Assembly: GCA_037355855.1 (NCBI GenBank) | Contig: CM074759.1 | Span: 5,332,001 to 5,396,000, forward strand | Source of the DNA: Pseudo-nitzschia pungens | Taxonomy: Eukaryota > Bacillariophyta > Bacillariophyceae > Bacillariales > Bacillariaceae | Direction: 5' to 3' | Length of the DNA stretch: 64,000 nt | Shown: positions 1 through 10,203 of the stretch, one piece after another | How positions within the stretch are numbered: the stretch's first letter is position 1 | Layout: each line of letters starts with the position of its first letter | Notes under the pieces: model-generated | The model's database searches: none | The model's input: only the letters and a program-made list of their open reading frames with translations | What the model was told of the DNA's origin: nothing | Program-made: the position numbers and the translations under genes

Positions 1-3000
1 AGAAACCTTCTTGTTGTCTGCATCACACAATGGGCACCTGGAGTGATCCTGATACTGGTAGTGAAGTAGTTGGTTGCCAACACCAATGCATCCAGAAGCA
101 AACTTGACAAACCACCTTTGCATGCCAGGAGGTAATCGCTTGAAGGCAGACAGATGGGCACACCAATGGATGGAACTCAGAACAGGTTGTGGAATGGGGA
201 TGTCATGGTGGGTCTGCCAATATTTAAGAAGAGGAGGACCAGAAATGGCAACATGCAGAGCATTCTGATCAAACCTTGAACACTTGCATCCATTTAGAGA
301 AAATGCCCAGGGCTCAAACACAAGTCTGGGATAGTGATGGGCAGAAGCTCTATGGACAGAGAGAAAGGCCTTGGCCATGCCATCAACCTGATGATTGCGA
401 AGGGCCCACCAATCAAGAAAAATTCCAGCTTGATGGCCCTGAACCCATTGAAAGTTCACAGAAATTGGCAGGGCAGAAATCATGTTGCGGATGACATAAA
501 CATAATCAAAAGACTTTTGGGAAATAACCAATGGCCAAGATCCCTGAGCCTGTTTGAGAGCTGTGTCACCATCCAGAGCAATGTTGATAGAGCCAGAAGC
601 AATATCAAAAAGATTCACCAGAGCAGTGCAACAGGTGAGAACTCCAATGATACCCGCCAGTTCACTCCTGTAGGATGACTGATCCTCAGGGGATCCACTG
701 ACAAAATTACAGCCAGTGAGGAACAAAGAAGCAGACTTGGTGGAGGTATTGGGTGACAAAATGAAAGCAGAAGTTCCTCTGAGAAGGTCCGGATCAAATG
801 AACCATCACATACAGCACTGGCAGTACCACTCGCAATAGCATCAACAAGGTGCTGACAGCCAGCCTGTGGTAGGGAATATTGGTGGAGAAGTACTCTTGG
901 AGACGCACAGAGTGCATCAAAGGCATCTACTGGGGAGTCTGGAAGAGAATCAAATGGATTGTACTCCAGAGGATCCATGTCAGGAGGTTCAGAAACAAAA
1001 GCAGAGGACCCAACAACGCGTACAACTTGTCCACAAATAACAGGGCAGACAAGCACATCAGCACAGGCTGGTTTGTCAGAAATGAGTTCAGAAGTGACCC
1101 TGTATCTGCCCCTGCCTTGGGAGGTGCTCACAATCCAGCCAGTAGAAGTTTTGAAGAATATTCTGTTGGTAGATGGAGACAAAAACCAAGGCCAGAGAGA
1201 AGCCGTCTGGGGAGAGAGCCAATGCCCAAGATGGAAAGAAGGAGCCAGTGCCCTGGCTGCAGGGGGTGGACAGGGGGGAAGAAAACATGTCTGAAGAGCC
1301 TTAGTCCATAAGCGCTTTGCTGCTGGAGGCCAAGATGGAGGACATCTCGGCCAGTCAAGATGATCCCTCAAGTGATTGGAGGATGTCAGCTGGAAGGCCA
1401 TGGGAGAGAGTCTTTTTCCATCTGGAGTACAAATGTCAGCAAGGGAGATAGCCTTGAGTGACATGCGCATGTGATTCAATAGGGACAAGTCAGCACCTCG
1501 GAAGCCAGCGTTGACAAAGGCTTGCATGAGATAACAGTCATTGGAACGTAACAGAGGAAGATCTGGGAAGTCTTCAAACAAGCTCACAGGGTGAACAGAG
1601 AAAAACTTCCACACATGTTTGTACCAGCAAGGAGTGACGTAGGAAGCAAAAGGATGATATGGGGTGAAACCAAGATGGAGAGGAATGCCAAGTTCGAGCC
1701 GTAGAGACTCAGCAGTTAGCCTGAGAATCCTACCAGTTTGTGAGGACCTGACAGATTCCTGAAAGAGGGTGGCAATATGACTGAACTCTTGGAGGAGGTA
1801 TGGATGGATGAATCCAAAGCCTTGATAGAGGGAAGGACCATAGAACACATGTCTGGGAAATGTCCGTGACATCCCTGCTTTATTCAGCACTGGAACAAGA
1901 GCTGGGTGAATTATCTTGGTCCAAGTGGCCTCATCAAGTTGCGTGACAGGCATGGGGTATTCAACAGACTTCATGAAAGAATACTTGAAGGTGTAGAGGG
2001 ATGCGCGCTTTTCACACTTGGAAGCCTTGAGCTGAGAGCCAAAAGACTGAGACTGTGACTTCAAGTGAGCAATCTGTGCTTCCTCATTGCCATCCATGGA
2101 GATAAAAACCCCAAGAGTCTTGTCAGCATGGTCAACTTCAAAACGATCCAGGGTAGCGCGATTGCCATTCTTGTCAGCAACTGAGAAGTCACCAGGCATG
2201 TCAGCAATGGAGCGATAATCCCAACCGGATCCATTCCATTTGAAATCAATCAAATAACAGAAGGATTTGGCAGGTTCAATAGCACCACCAGTGGCAATAA
2301 TCCCACCAGCCCACCGGTCAAGAGCTGCCTGAAAGTCAACAGCTAATTCCTCACCAGATGTGGAGGAATCAGAGCCAGCACAAAACAAATCTGTGTCATC
2401 CACAAAGGCAAAACCCACAAGAGAAACAAGTTGCAGTGACAATGAAGTGATAAGATGGACACCATGCCCAGCCTTTTGCATCATTCGGAAGACAATTGTT
2501 GACACCAAAGCCCAAAGAGTTGGACCAACACCATTGCCTTGGCCACAACCACTGAGAGGAACAGGTTCATCACCATACACAGGACCTGACCGACCAAAAC
2601 CAGTTTTGATGTGGTGCTTGGCAAGTTGCAAAGTAGACAAAAGAACCTCACACACATGTGCAGGAACACCAAAGCTTTGGAGAGTGAGACCTGCAATGGG
2701 ATGAGAGATCCTATCATAGCAGCCCTTAGCATCATTCATAGCAACAGCACCAGATCTGCGCTTCTGCCTCAACACATCACAGATGAGCTTCTTGTTCAGG
2801 CAGGTGTTGATGGCCTTGTGGTGTTTCCTGCTTCCATGTTGGTCAACAGCCACGGCATTGGCACGTTCAGCATGGGCAAGAATGCGTCTGCCAATCATCT
2901 TGTTGTTGATTTGGAACTCAGGAGACATCAGCTGAATAAGCCTCATCTTATCCACTCTATATTCACCAGGTTTCTTGAATATCTCAACATCAGTGATGAC

Positions 3001-5175
3001 CTGCCAAGCAGAAGGAGAGAAGCCAACAATCAATGGGACGGATCTCAGGAGAGTGTCAAACTTGTTCAACTGGGGATCCAGGGCAAATGCCTTGTGGTGG
3101 GCAAAACTCAAACAAGAAGGTTCACTGGCTGTGCGTTCCCTCTGACGTTTCCAGGCAGCAGCATTGTCAGCTGGACACACTGAATAGTCAAAAGGGGGCA
3201 AACTCAGAATAGAGGCAGGGACTTTGAGACAGGCAAGAAATTCAGAAAGGTATTTGTCAGTGGCAGGAGGAGGGATGTATGTGCCATCAAGGACTTGGGA
3301 AGCAGCATGGGCAGTGCCTAGGTAGCCAAAGTCTTGAATGAAGGAGGGAGTCATGGAAGGAGTGCCAAGACACTGCTGTTGACGCCGGACATTGGATTCA
3401 GCCATAGCTGGAACCATAGTAGACTGGGACTCCAAGACCTGTTCAACACCATCCTGGCCAACTGCAATAGCTCTCAAGACTGCTGACTTGTTGACACGTC
3501 CCCGAATAGACCGAGCAGCGAGACCAAGCTCTCTTTGAAGACGTTCCCTACGCATCCTGGCACGAATCTGAGAAGCATCCTGGTTGTGAGGTTTGCCTTC
3601 AGCAAGAAGTGCATCCACCAGGCCTTGATTGAAGGAGTCTCTCCATGAGGGGGCCAATTTCTTCACTGCCCGGTATTGCTTGTAAGCTTGTTTCAGATGG
3701 AGGAGAGCACTGGAAAGGTCACTGTGTTCTCCTTTGTAGAGAGAAAGCTTGCAGGCCAACCTTTTCAAAACAGTATGACTGGTGGACACACCCTGTCTCA
3801 ACTTAACAACACGCCGCCAAAAGTCAATGGTATCACGATAGACTTGCAGCTTAGGTGACCATGGAACCAAACCAGCTCTAGTGTGGCAGAGGGTTTGTTC
3901 AACAGAGAGCCTGAGAGAGGTAGAGGTTTCATGGAGTACTTCATATGTGGTGATGAGATCAGTTCGCACAGAAATATCCCCAGACTGAAACTGAGCCAGT
4001 AGGTGCTCCAGCTTAGCCTGGAGAGAAAACACTCCAGCCTTAAGAAAGCTGTGCCGCACTCGCTTGAAATACCGTTGGCGCAAATGAGGGTGGGAGGACT
4101 GGAGTTTGGAATGAGAGAATCTCACAGTAGGTGGAAGATGTTTGCCCATAAGGCTGCAATTACAAACCTCAATCCAAAGCAGTCTATGGTCAGATTCCAT
4201 ACCATGGGCACCACCAAAGGGACAATACCCAGCCCTGAGAACATCAACATTCTCAGAGACCCAAATGGCATCAATTGGTGTTCTGGTAGTGTTTCGGTTG
4301 TGAGTGGCAGGAGGAGAAGACGTACTATGAAGGGTAAGAATGGCATCTCTGAAACCAAGAGCCTTGAGCTCAAAAGACAAGCCATCAGTCCTGACATCAG
4401 CATTCTGGTCAATCCCAACAATGACTTGATCACCTGCACCCAGGCAGACCTGAAGGGCAGCAGTCAAATCCCTGTGAAAGAGAATGCATGGATTGGGACT
4501 GAAAAGATTTTCAGCTGCTTGAAAGTATCGGTACTGTTGATTCCAGACTGAACCAAGATCCCTATCATTTTCAACTGGGCAGTAGGCAGAAAACATGGTG
4601 ACATTGTAGCCATCCCTGCCCTGAAACTTGACAAAGGACCATCTACCAAGACCAGATGGATCAGCTCCATGTGCAACCTTGTGTGAGCTGAACAGCTGGT
4701 CAATGGAAAAACCTGTACCGCCAGGCTGAAGCCAAGAGCAGGCAGAAGCTTCATGCTTGTTGTTAGCAAGATAAGAAAAACTTGAGGGACTGACATGCTT
4801 CATGCGCCGATTGAAAAGGTCACAGGGCAGGAGTTTGGATTCATTCAAACAATGTTCAGCAAAAAGAGCCACACTGGCATTGCTCTTGACAAATTGACGG
4901 GCGTTGTGCTTGGACATGGACATAAAGGCAGCTCTGCGCTGTGGTCCAATGTTTTGGAATGTGATGATGGTGGAGTTAGAGGATGGAGCTTGAGGAAAGG
5001 AATGACCAAAAGTGTCAGAATCCTTAGCAGCAAGAGATTCTCCATGAAGAGTTAATTGGACAAAATGAGAAACATGGGAAGAGTCGGAGGGGGAAAAAGG
5101 AGAAACAGGAGAAGCATTGATGGGATTTGGATTGAAAGGCATCCCATCACACCTCATATCAGAAGAGCTAACCAT
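1..5175 (-). CDS. LINE A ORF2: endonuclease / reverse transcriptase / RNase H polyprotein (C-terminus outside window)
   Basis: I read this frame codon by codon and found no stop in 1725 codons; it runs off the left edge, so no stop codon is seen. The N-terminus is an AP-type endonuclease: TFQNIG near residue 71, AEHCLNES near 104, GIDQNADV near 252, PIDAIW near 300 and SDHR near 330. The reverse transcriptase follows, with motif A NDAKGCYDR near 815, a CGQGNGVGPTLWAL motif B, and FVDDTDLF near 920. RNase H follows, with CDGSFDP near 1455, SELAGI near 1505, ALDGDTAL near 1535 and a GHQAG segment. A zinc-binding CPLCD motif lies at the edge. The protein would nick target DNA and prime cDNA synthesis there. 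The start ATG overlaps the ORF1 stop (ATGGTTAG), suggesting coupled translation. Confidence 0.93.
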   Translation of the reverse strand, partial: MVSSSDMRCDGMPFNPNPINASPVSPFSPSDSSHVSHFVQLTLHGESLAAKDSDTFGHSFPQAPSSNSTIITFQNIGPQRRAAFMSMSKHNARQFVKSNASVALFAEHCLNESKLLPCDLFNRRMKHVSPSSFSYLANNKHEASACSWLQPGGTGFSIDQLFSSHKVAHGADPSGLGRWSFVKFQGRDGYNVTMFSAYCPVENDRDLGSVWNQQYRYFQAAENLFSPNPCILFHRDLTAALQVCLGAGDQVIVGIDQNADVRTDGLSFELKALGFRDAILTLHSTSSPPATHNRNTTRTPIDAIWVSENVDVLRAGYCPFGGAHGMESDHRLLWIEVCNCSLMGKHLPPTVRFSHSKLQSSHPHLRQRYFKRVRHSFLKAGVFSLQAKLEHLLAQFQSGDISVRTDLITTYEVLHETSTSLRLSVEQTLCHTRAGLVPWSPKLQVYRDTIDFWRRVVKLRQGVSTSHTVLKRLACKLSLYKGEHSDLSSALLHLKQAYKQYRAVKKLAPSWRDSFNQGLVDALLAEGKPHNQDASQIRARMRRERLQRELGLAARSIRGRVNKSAVLRAIAVGQDGVEQVLESQSTMVPAMAESNVRRQQQCLGTPSMTPSFIQDFGYLGTAHAASQVLDGTYIPPPATDKYLSEFLACLKVPASILSLPPFDYSVCPADNAAAWKRQRERTASEPSCLSFAHHKAFALDPQLNKFDTLLRSVPLIVGFSPSAWQVITDVEIFKKPGEYRVDKMRLIQLMSPEFQINNKMIGRRILAHAERANAVAVDQHGSRKHHKAINTCLNKKLICDVLRQKRRSGAVAMNDAKGCYDRISHPIAGLTLQSFGVPAHVCEVLLSTLQLAKHHIKTGFGRSGPVYGDEPVPLSGCGQGNGVGPTLWALVSTIVFRMMQKAGHGVHLITSLSLQLVSLVGFAFVDDTDLFCAGSDSSTSGEELAVDFQAALDRWAGGIIATGGAIEPAKSFCYLIDFKWNGSGWDYRSIADMPGDFSVADKNGNRATLDRFEVDHADKTLGVFISMDGNEEAQIAHLKSQSQSFGSQLKASKCEKRASLYTFKYSFMKSVEYPMPVTQLDEATWTKIIHPALVPVLNKAGMSRTFPRHVFYGPSLYQGFGFIHPYLLQEFSHIATLFQESVRSSQTGRILRLTAESLRLELGIPLHLGFTPYHPFASYVTPCWYKHVWKFFSVHPVSLFEDFPDLPLLRSNDCYLMQAFVNAGFRGADLSLLNHMRMSLKAISLADICTPDGKRLSPMAFQLTSSNHLRDHLDWPRCPPSWPPAAKRLWTKALQTCFLPPCPPPAARALAPSFHLGHWLSPQTASLWPWFLSPSTNRIFFKTSTGWIVSTSQGRGRYRVTSELISDKPACADVLVCPVICGQVVRVVGSSAFVSEPPDMDPLEYNPFDSLPDSPVDAFDALCASPRVLLHQYSLPQAGCQHLVDAIASGTASAVCDGSFDPDLLRGTSAFILSPNTSTKSASLFLTGCNFVSGSPEDQSSYRSELAGIIGVLTCCTALVNLFDIASGSINIALDGDTALKQAQGSWPLVISQKSFDYVYVIRNMISALPISVNFQWVQGHQAGIFLDWWALRNHQVDGMAKAFLSVHRASAHHYPRLVFEPWAFSLNGCKCSRFDQNALHVAISGPPLLKYWQTHHDIPIPQPVLSSIHWCAHLSAFKRLPPGMQRWFVKFASGCIGVGNQLLHYQYQDHSRCPLCDADNKKVS

Positions 5176-8125
5176 GATCAGAAGGAAACCGAGTCTGTCG
5201 CACGGAAGAAAGAGTTGCCGGAGCTGATTTGGTGGAGACATTGGCATGGCTCAAATCACTGACACTAGCATCATGACCGGAAGAGAATGCAATTGCAGCA
5301 ACTCCAAGCCTCAATGCAGAGGCTGCATCTTCCCCACCACCGGCAGCAGGAACTGCAGTTGAGGACTCAGGAGAGGCCACAGGGAGGTCACCTGCCATGG
5401 CAGCATGGGGAGGTTCAGGAACTTCAGGGGGAACAACAGGAGAGATACCAGGGGAGGCATCAGGCTTGGCCACATGGGTAGGATCACCGCCAGGAGGAAC
5501 AGCACCTGCAGGCGCGGAGGCCTGGACATCAGTGAGATTGGAAGTGCCGGTCGCTAAAGTATCCATGGATTGAGAATCATCAAAACCTCCACCACCACTG
5601 TCAGCACGGGCTTGGAGGTTAAAGTGCAGATCTAGATCAAAAGTGAGGTCGGGGGCAAGGTCAACTGACAAGTCATCATCAACAAGTTCCCAATCTCTTG
5701 CATCCCCATCACCAAAAAAGGGAAGAGAGTCATCCTGCAGTGGATCTGCAGCAGGTGCAGTTTCCACAACACAATTGACAGCAGCATCCCAATGGTAAGC
5801 TTCCATTTCAGTCAAGCACTCAGAAGAGAACCATTGGCGAACACAAGAACCATAATGAGCTTCCAGTATAATAGGCAGGAAAGACAACATGGCCATAGCT
5901 TCAGCCTTGGTGGTGATATTGTACAAAGCAAGGATCTCGCCTCGGTATGAACTGGTATCAACAGAAAGAAAAAGAGGCCATGACCAATTGTCACGGGTTC
6001 GGATGCCCAGAAGCACACTGCGCAGTGTCTTCAAACCCAGCCCTTGGCCCAAGTCAACTGGAAGATCAAGATCAACTACCCCCAGAACAGGAGCAGTTTC
6101 ATGGCTCTCAATAAATTTGGCTTGGCGGTGCTTAGCCTGGCGAACAGTCTTGAGCTTGGAGGGGGGAAGAGGTCTGTCAGAAGGATTGGTAGCTGTCTCA
6201 ATAAACTTGTAGAATTTACCATCAGGTAAAGAGGCAATGTCTGAAGGTTTGCAACGGTTGAACTGGGCTTTGAGGAGCTTAACAGTTTGGGCGCGCTTTG
6301 TTGCATCACATAAAACATGAGCAGCCAGAACCGGATTGGGATCAGGAGTTCTGGAGTTGTCAAGGCTGATATTCTTCCTGATAACAGCAATAGGACACGC
6401 CTGAAACCTGGGATGAGTTTGAAGCAATTCGTTGTAGTGGTCAAGATCAAAACTCTGCATGTAAGATCCAAGGAGAAAGCCACATGTGACAATAACTGGG
6501 GCCTGTATGTGGTCATATTTCAGGTCCATGTCACGGTCTCTGAGCCTCTGGAGCAATTGTGCTGAAAAGAGTTTCTCCAGGGAAGCACTGTGGCCCACAA
6601 AGAAGCGTAGATGAGGAGCAGTTCTACTGCGAAGCCAGAGCTGAGCAACATACAATTCCAAGGTCTTCCTGTCAGGAAGTGTCGTCCAAAACTTGGTAAC
6701 AGGCTTGGCCTTGGGGTTGAGCCTGGCTCTGGAGGGAAAAACATACAACACCAGGCGCTTGTCAACAGTCCATAGAAGATCCAAAGCTTCCTTGAGAGAC
6801 TTGAGCAGCTCATCATATAGTTCCCCAGGGCGTTGTGACATCAACCTTGGAAGGGACAGAGTGACATAAGAACTATGAGAACACTTGGTGCCAGCAGTGA
6901 CATCCACTGGAGCTCTAGAATCACTGGAGCAAACCCCCCGGCGTTGGAGGAAATGCCCAGCAGAGGAGGACAAGACAGTAGCATCACCACCACCAGGAAG
7001 AAAGGACACTGATTTGGAAGTGGAAGCATCATCAACTGCAGCTGGCGCAGGTGTAGGAGGTCGCTTCTTGAAATGCCAGTGGGAGCCAAGCACCTGATTG
7101 GCTGCCAACCAAACTCTTCCTTCAGTGCTGGGCAAAAGGTTACCTTCACAATATAGGTCATCAAAACACTCAGGAGACATCTTGGCCAAACCAATAAGAC
7201 ATCTCTTCAGAGCATGGCCTGAAGGTTGCTTGGTCCAGTCTGCAGAGGCTTGAAAGCAGAGAGAAGCAAGGGAAACCAGGGATTCCACAGAAGCAGTTCT
7301 CCACTCAGGGTTGTCAGGAAAAGCTTGAGCATATGCTGGAGGGATGGCAGACTGACAGACATCATGGATGGATTTCTTGTCATTCCCATCTTTCTTACTG
7401 AAGAAGTGAGTAGGACTAGGACACCCAGTCCATAGCCGGTTTCCTGCTGGAGTTTTACGAAGAGTGTGGATAGGGGTGGGAATGGAAGCACGACCAGTAA
7501 AAGGCCCCTTACCGTAGAAGCACCAGAGGAAGGAATCTGAGTGAGCTTTGTTGGCAGCAGCCAGGGCTTTCTTGCGCAGGGCATGTCGCTCTGCAGACGG
7601 TGTGTCAGAAAGAAATGCAAGAGTAGCTTGTTTCAGACTAGACTTGGAAGGAGAGACCTTGGAAGGAGGGGGCTTAGAGTCTGAGTGCTCAGAGCCTGGC
7701 TGGCCATCCCTAGACGTCGCACTGTTGGACTTTCCACTGTTGGGCTTCCCACTGTTGGACGTCCCACTGTTGGAATTTCCACTGTTGGGCTTCCCACTGT
7801 TGGACTTCCCACTGTCAGACGTCCCACTGTCGGACTGCCCAATGCCTGAATGCCCTGTGTCTGAATGCCCAGTGCCTGACTGCTCAGTGCTCATATCAAC
7901 ATCATCTAGTGCACCAGTAGACACAGCAGAAGTGAAGGACATATCATCATCAGAAGGGAGTGAATCCCTAGCTGTACGGGGAGAGGGAGGGGGAGAGGGA
8001 GTAGCCTGAAGAACGGAACCAGCAGGTAGTCGGCGGGAAGGGGTCCCCGTAAAGGCGCGTTTGTTTGAAGGAGTGTTAGCCAAGGTAGACCTTTTTCGCC
8101 TGGAAGCTGGCGGGGGGGGAGGCAT
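5168..8125 (-). CDS. LINE A ORF1 protein, 985 aa, presumed nucleic-acid-binding partner of ORF2
   Basis: The ORF is open from 8323, but I chose the ATG at 8125. There the protein begins MPPPPPASRRKRS, which aligns with the MAPIPPASSRKRR start of LINE B. The N-terminus is basic (RRKR), followed by a low-complexity Ser/Gly/Asn stretch of five-residue units of the type SNSGK-P at about residues 80-135. A long region conserved in copies A, B and C runs from about 195 (FLWCFYGKGPFTG) to about 800. It has motifs such as GSHWHFKKR, YDHIQAPVIVTCGFLLGSY and PSDIASLPDGKFYKF. An acidic segment (ARDWELVDDD) and a Pro/Ala-rich tail ending FPSDHG follow. I see no CCHC knuckle or RRM. The role as ORF1p is inferred from position and two-ORF layout. 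Confidence 0.85.
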   Translation of the reverse strand: MPPPPPASRRKRSTLANTPSNKRAFTGTPSRRLPAGSVLQATPSPPPSPRTARDSLPSDDDMSFTSAVSTGALDDVDMSTEQSGTGHSDTGHSGIGQSDSGTSDSGKSNSGKPNSGNSNSGTSNSGKPNSGKSNSATSRDGQPGSEHSDSKPPPSKVSPSKSSLKQATLAFLSDTPSAERHALRKKALAAANKAHSDSFLWCFYGKGPFTGRASIPTPIHTLRKTPAGNRLWTGCPSPTHFFSKKDGNDKKSIHDVCQSAIPPAYAQAFPDNPEWRTASVESLVSLASLCFQASADWTKQPSGHALKRCLIGLAKMSPECFDDLYCEGNLLPSTEGRVWLAANQVLGSHWHFKKRPPTPAPAAVDDASTSKSVSFLPGGGDATVLSSSAGHFLQRRGVCSSDSRAPVDVTAGTKCSHSSYVTLSLPRLMSQRPGELYDELLKSLKEALDLLWTVDKRLVLYVFPSRARLNPKAKPVTKFWTTLPDRKTLELYVAQLWLRSRTAPHLRFFVGHSASLEKLFSAQLLQRLRDRDMDLKYDHIQAPVIVTCGFLLGSYMQSFDLDHYNELLQTHPRFQACPIAVIRKNISLDNSRTPDPNPVLAAHVLCDATKRAQTVKLLKAQFNRCKPSDIASLPDGKFYKFIETATNPSDRPLPPSKLKTVRQAKHRQAKFIESHETAPVLGVVDLDLPVDLGQGLGLKTLRSVLLGIRTRDNWSWPLFLSVDTSSYRGEILALYNITTKAEAMAMLSFLPIILEAHYGSCVRQWFSSECLTEMEAYHWDAAVNCVVETAPAADPLQDDSLPFFGDGDARDWELVDDDLSVDLAPDLTFDLDLHFNLQARADSGGGGFDDSQSMDTLATGTSNLTDVQASAPAGAVPPGGDPTHVAKPDASPGISPVVPPEVPEPPHAAMAGDLPVASPESSTAVPAAGGGEDAASALRLGVAAIAFSSGHDASVSDLSHANVSTKSAPATLSSVRQTRFPSDHG

Positions 8126-10203
8126 GGTGGGGCTAGGATCGTCTGAATAGGCGTGTTGGCTCGGGCGCTGGTAGGCTGTCAGTGTTAACCTGTATGTATA
8201 TATACAGATGGGTGTAGCCTGGAAACAGGGGACAGCAGCAACAACAAGGGTAACCTTGGTCTGGACAAGGGAAAGGTCCCTGGGGATCCAAAAAATATAC
8301 TGGAGCACACCCACAAAAGTCACTGGGGAACTCAGAAATTTTTGCTAAAAACGAGCAAAATTTGTCTCACACTTGGAGCACAAAAACTCTGCGCGCGGAA
8401 GAGCTCTGCAAATCGTGTAGCTTGTAGGCTTGTACTCGGCAAATCGTGTAGGCTTGTACTCGTACTGTACTCCTAGCTTGAAAATTGTGCAAATTTGAAC
8501 AATTTTGCAGCTACTGCAAATCGTGTAGGCTTGTAGGCTTGCAAATTCGAATCGGATACGGTTCGAATTGAAATACAGCAGCCCACCGGGAAGCTAGTGG
8601 CTTGAAAACAGGGGCTTTAGTAGGAACACTTAGGGACCGGGGGATATCAATGGCAGGGCACACTTAAAAGGCTCAGGAGGGAACTTGAAGTTCAAACTCG
8701 CGAGTACTTATAAGTGGAAACAGTATCCAGGGGCAATTGGCTTGAAAACAGGGATCTTAAGCGGAGCAGAGCTGCTGTAGAATTCTACAGGGAAAATTCT
8801 GGTAGTTCTGTCTGGAGTTGCGGGCAAATGGATAGAAGTACCACTTTTGGCCCTGTAGAATTTACGTAGAGGGGGGAAATGGATCCAGGGGCAATTGGCT
8901 TGAAAACAGGAACCTTGAGCGAGACACTTAAGGATCAGGAAAGCTGCTTGCTTGAAAACAGGGGCTGTAGTAGGAAGACCTAGGGACCAGGGGGAGGCTT
9001 GTGTCTTGAAAACAGTGTCAAACTTGAAGTTCAACCTGGGGTTGCTTAATAGCAAAAACACTTAGGGAGCAGGGAACTCGCGAACACTTAGGGACCAGGG
9101 AAGCTGCTTGCTTGAAAACAGGGGCTGTAGTAGAAACACCTAGGGACCAGGGGGAGGCTTGTGTCCTGAAAACAGTGTCGAACTTGAAGTTCAACCTGGG
9201 GTTGCTTAATAGCAAAAACACTTAGGGAGCAGGGAACTCGCGAACACTTAGGGACCAGGGAAGCTGCTTGCTTGAAAACAGGGGCTGTAGTAGGAAGACC
9301 TAGGGACCAGGGGGAGGCTTGTGTCTTGAAAACAGTGTCGAACTTGAAGTTCAAGTTGGGGTTGCTTAATAGCGAAAACACTTAGGGATCAGGGAACTCG
9401 CGAACACTTAAGGACCAGGGGAAGTGTAGTCTTGAAAACAAGGGGCTGTAGTAGCTGTAGTCTTGGAAACAAGAGTGCAATAAGTAGGAGGTACTTAGGG
9501 ATCGGTTGGTCTTGGCTTGAAAACAGGTGTAGTAGGGGGAGCCTTAAGCGAAAACACTTAGGGACTGGGGGGCTTGGCTAGGAAACAGGGTAGCTCTTAA
9601 GTGATTGACACTAGTAAGAGCAGGGGGCAATTGGCTTGAAAATAAAGGGGAACTGGAAGATATGCTTGCGCGAACTTGCAGATACTTAGGGATCAGCGAG
9701 TAGGAACCTTCTAGAAGGGGGGTGTATATGTGTTCGATCTTGAAGAATGTAGAACGTTAAGTAGGTTCGACCTTGAAGAATGTAGAACGTTAAGTGGGTA
9801 TCACTTATGGGGCTTGGAAGACTGTATAGCGTTAAATAATAAGGTAGCTTGAAAACAGATCGAGAAACCGAGCTCGGAGACAGAGCGGAACTGAAGCAGA
9901 GCTGCTGTAGAATTAGTACTGCAATTGCTGTAGAAAATTATGTGTTGTTTTGCTTGTTGCTGTTGTTGCCGATCAACCGACCGACAGGAAACAAGGAACC
10001 AAAGCAACCAAAGGAAGCAAGGAGCAGCCTAACAAACAGCAGAATCAGATAGGGGAGGTCTCTGTTAATAGGTGTAGTGCTTGGTTTTGTTGTAGGAGCT
10101 TTAGAAGTGAGTGAGATATCAAAGGGGAAAGTTGTGTAGAAATCTACGTGTTTTAAGTACTGGAACATCGGAACGTCGGACAAAATGCGCGATGCGAAAA
10201 TTG
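8126..10203 (-). promoter_or_regulatory. LINE A 5' UTR with internal tandem repeats
   Basis: This stretch between the 5' end and ORF1 has no plausible gene. It shares its first few hundred bases with the 5' UTRs of B, E and N1, including a GTAGAAATCTAC hairpin near 10137 and the TCCGACGTTCCGATGTTCC block. It then carries many degenerate units containing CTTAGGGACCAGGG and CTTGAAAACAGG. LINE 5' UTRs usually hold the internal promoter, so one is likely here, but no core motif can be named. Confidence 0.7.
8941..9420. repeat. 160-bp tandem repeat, three copies, in LINE A 5' UTR
   Basis: Units start with AAGCTGCTTGCTTGAAAACA at 8941, 9101 and 9261, exactly 160 bases apart, and differ by a few bases. 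Related but diverged units flank the array. Tandem units in a LINE 5' UTR can be promoter monomers, as in mouse L1; that role is only an analogy here. Confidence 0.85.

Larger units (their letters stand above)
1..10203 (-). mobile_element. LINE A: two-ORF non-LTR retrotransposon, apparently intact, running off the left edge
   Basis: The element reads right to left: 5' UTR (10203-8126), ORF1 (8125-5168) and ORF2 (5175 to the edge). Its 5' end starts CAATTTTCGCATCGCGC, which matches the 5' ends of LINE B, element E and element N1, so it is full length at the 5' side. It is inserted in ORF2 of LINE B: LINE B coding sequence stops matching other copies exactly at 10204. Both ORFs are undisrupted as far as the window goes, unlike copies C and D. 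The 3' UTR and target duplication lie outside the window. The layout of endonuclease, reverse transcriptase, RNase H and CCHC finger suggests the I-like group of LINEs; the clade is not resolved here. Confidence 0.9.

Noticed and set aside
8126..8323. N-terminal extension of LINE A ORF1 (66 residues)
   Set aside because: LINE B has no matching extension and both proteins align from the MPP/MAP start, so the extension is probably 5' UTR that happens to be open.
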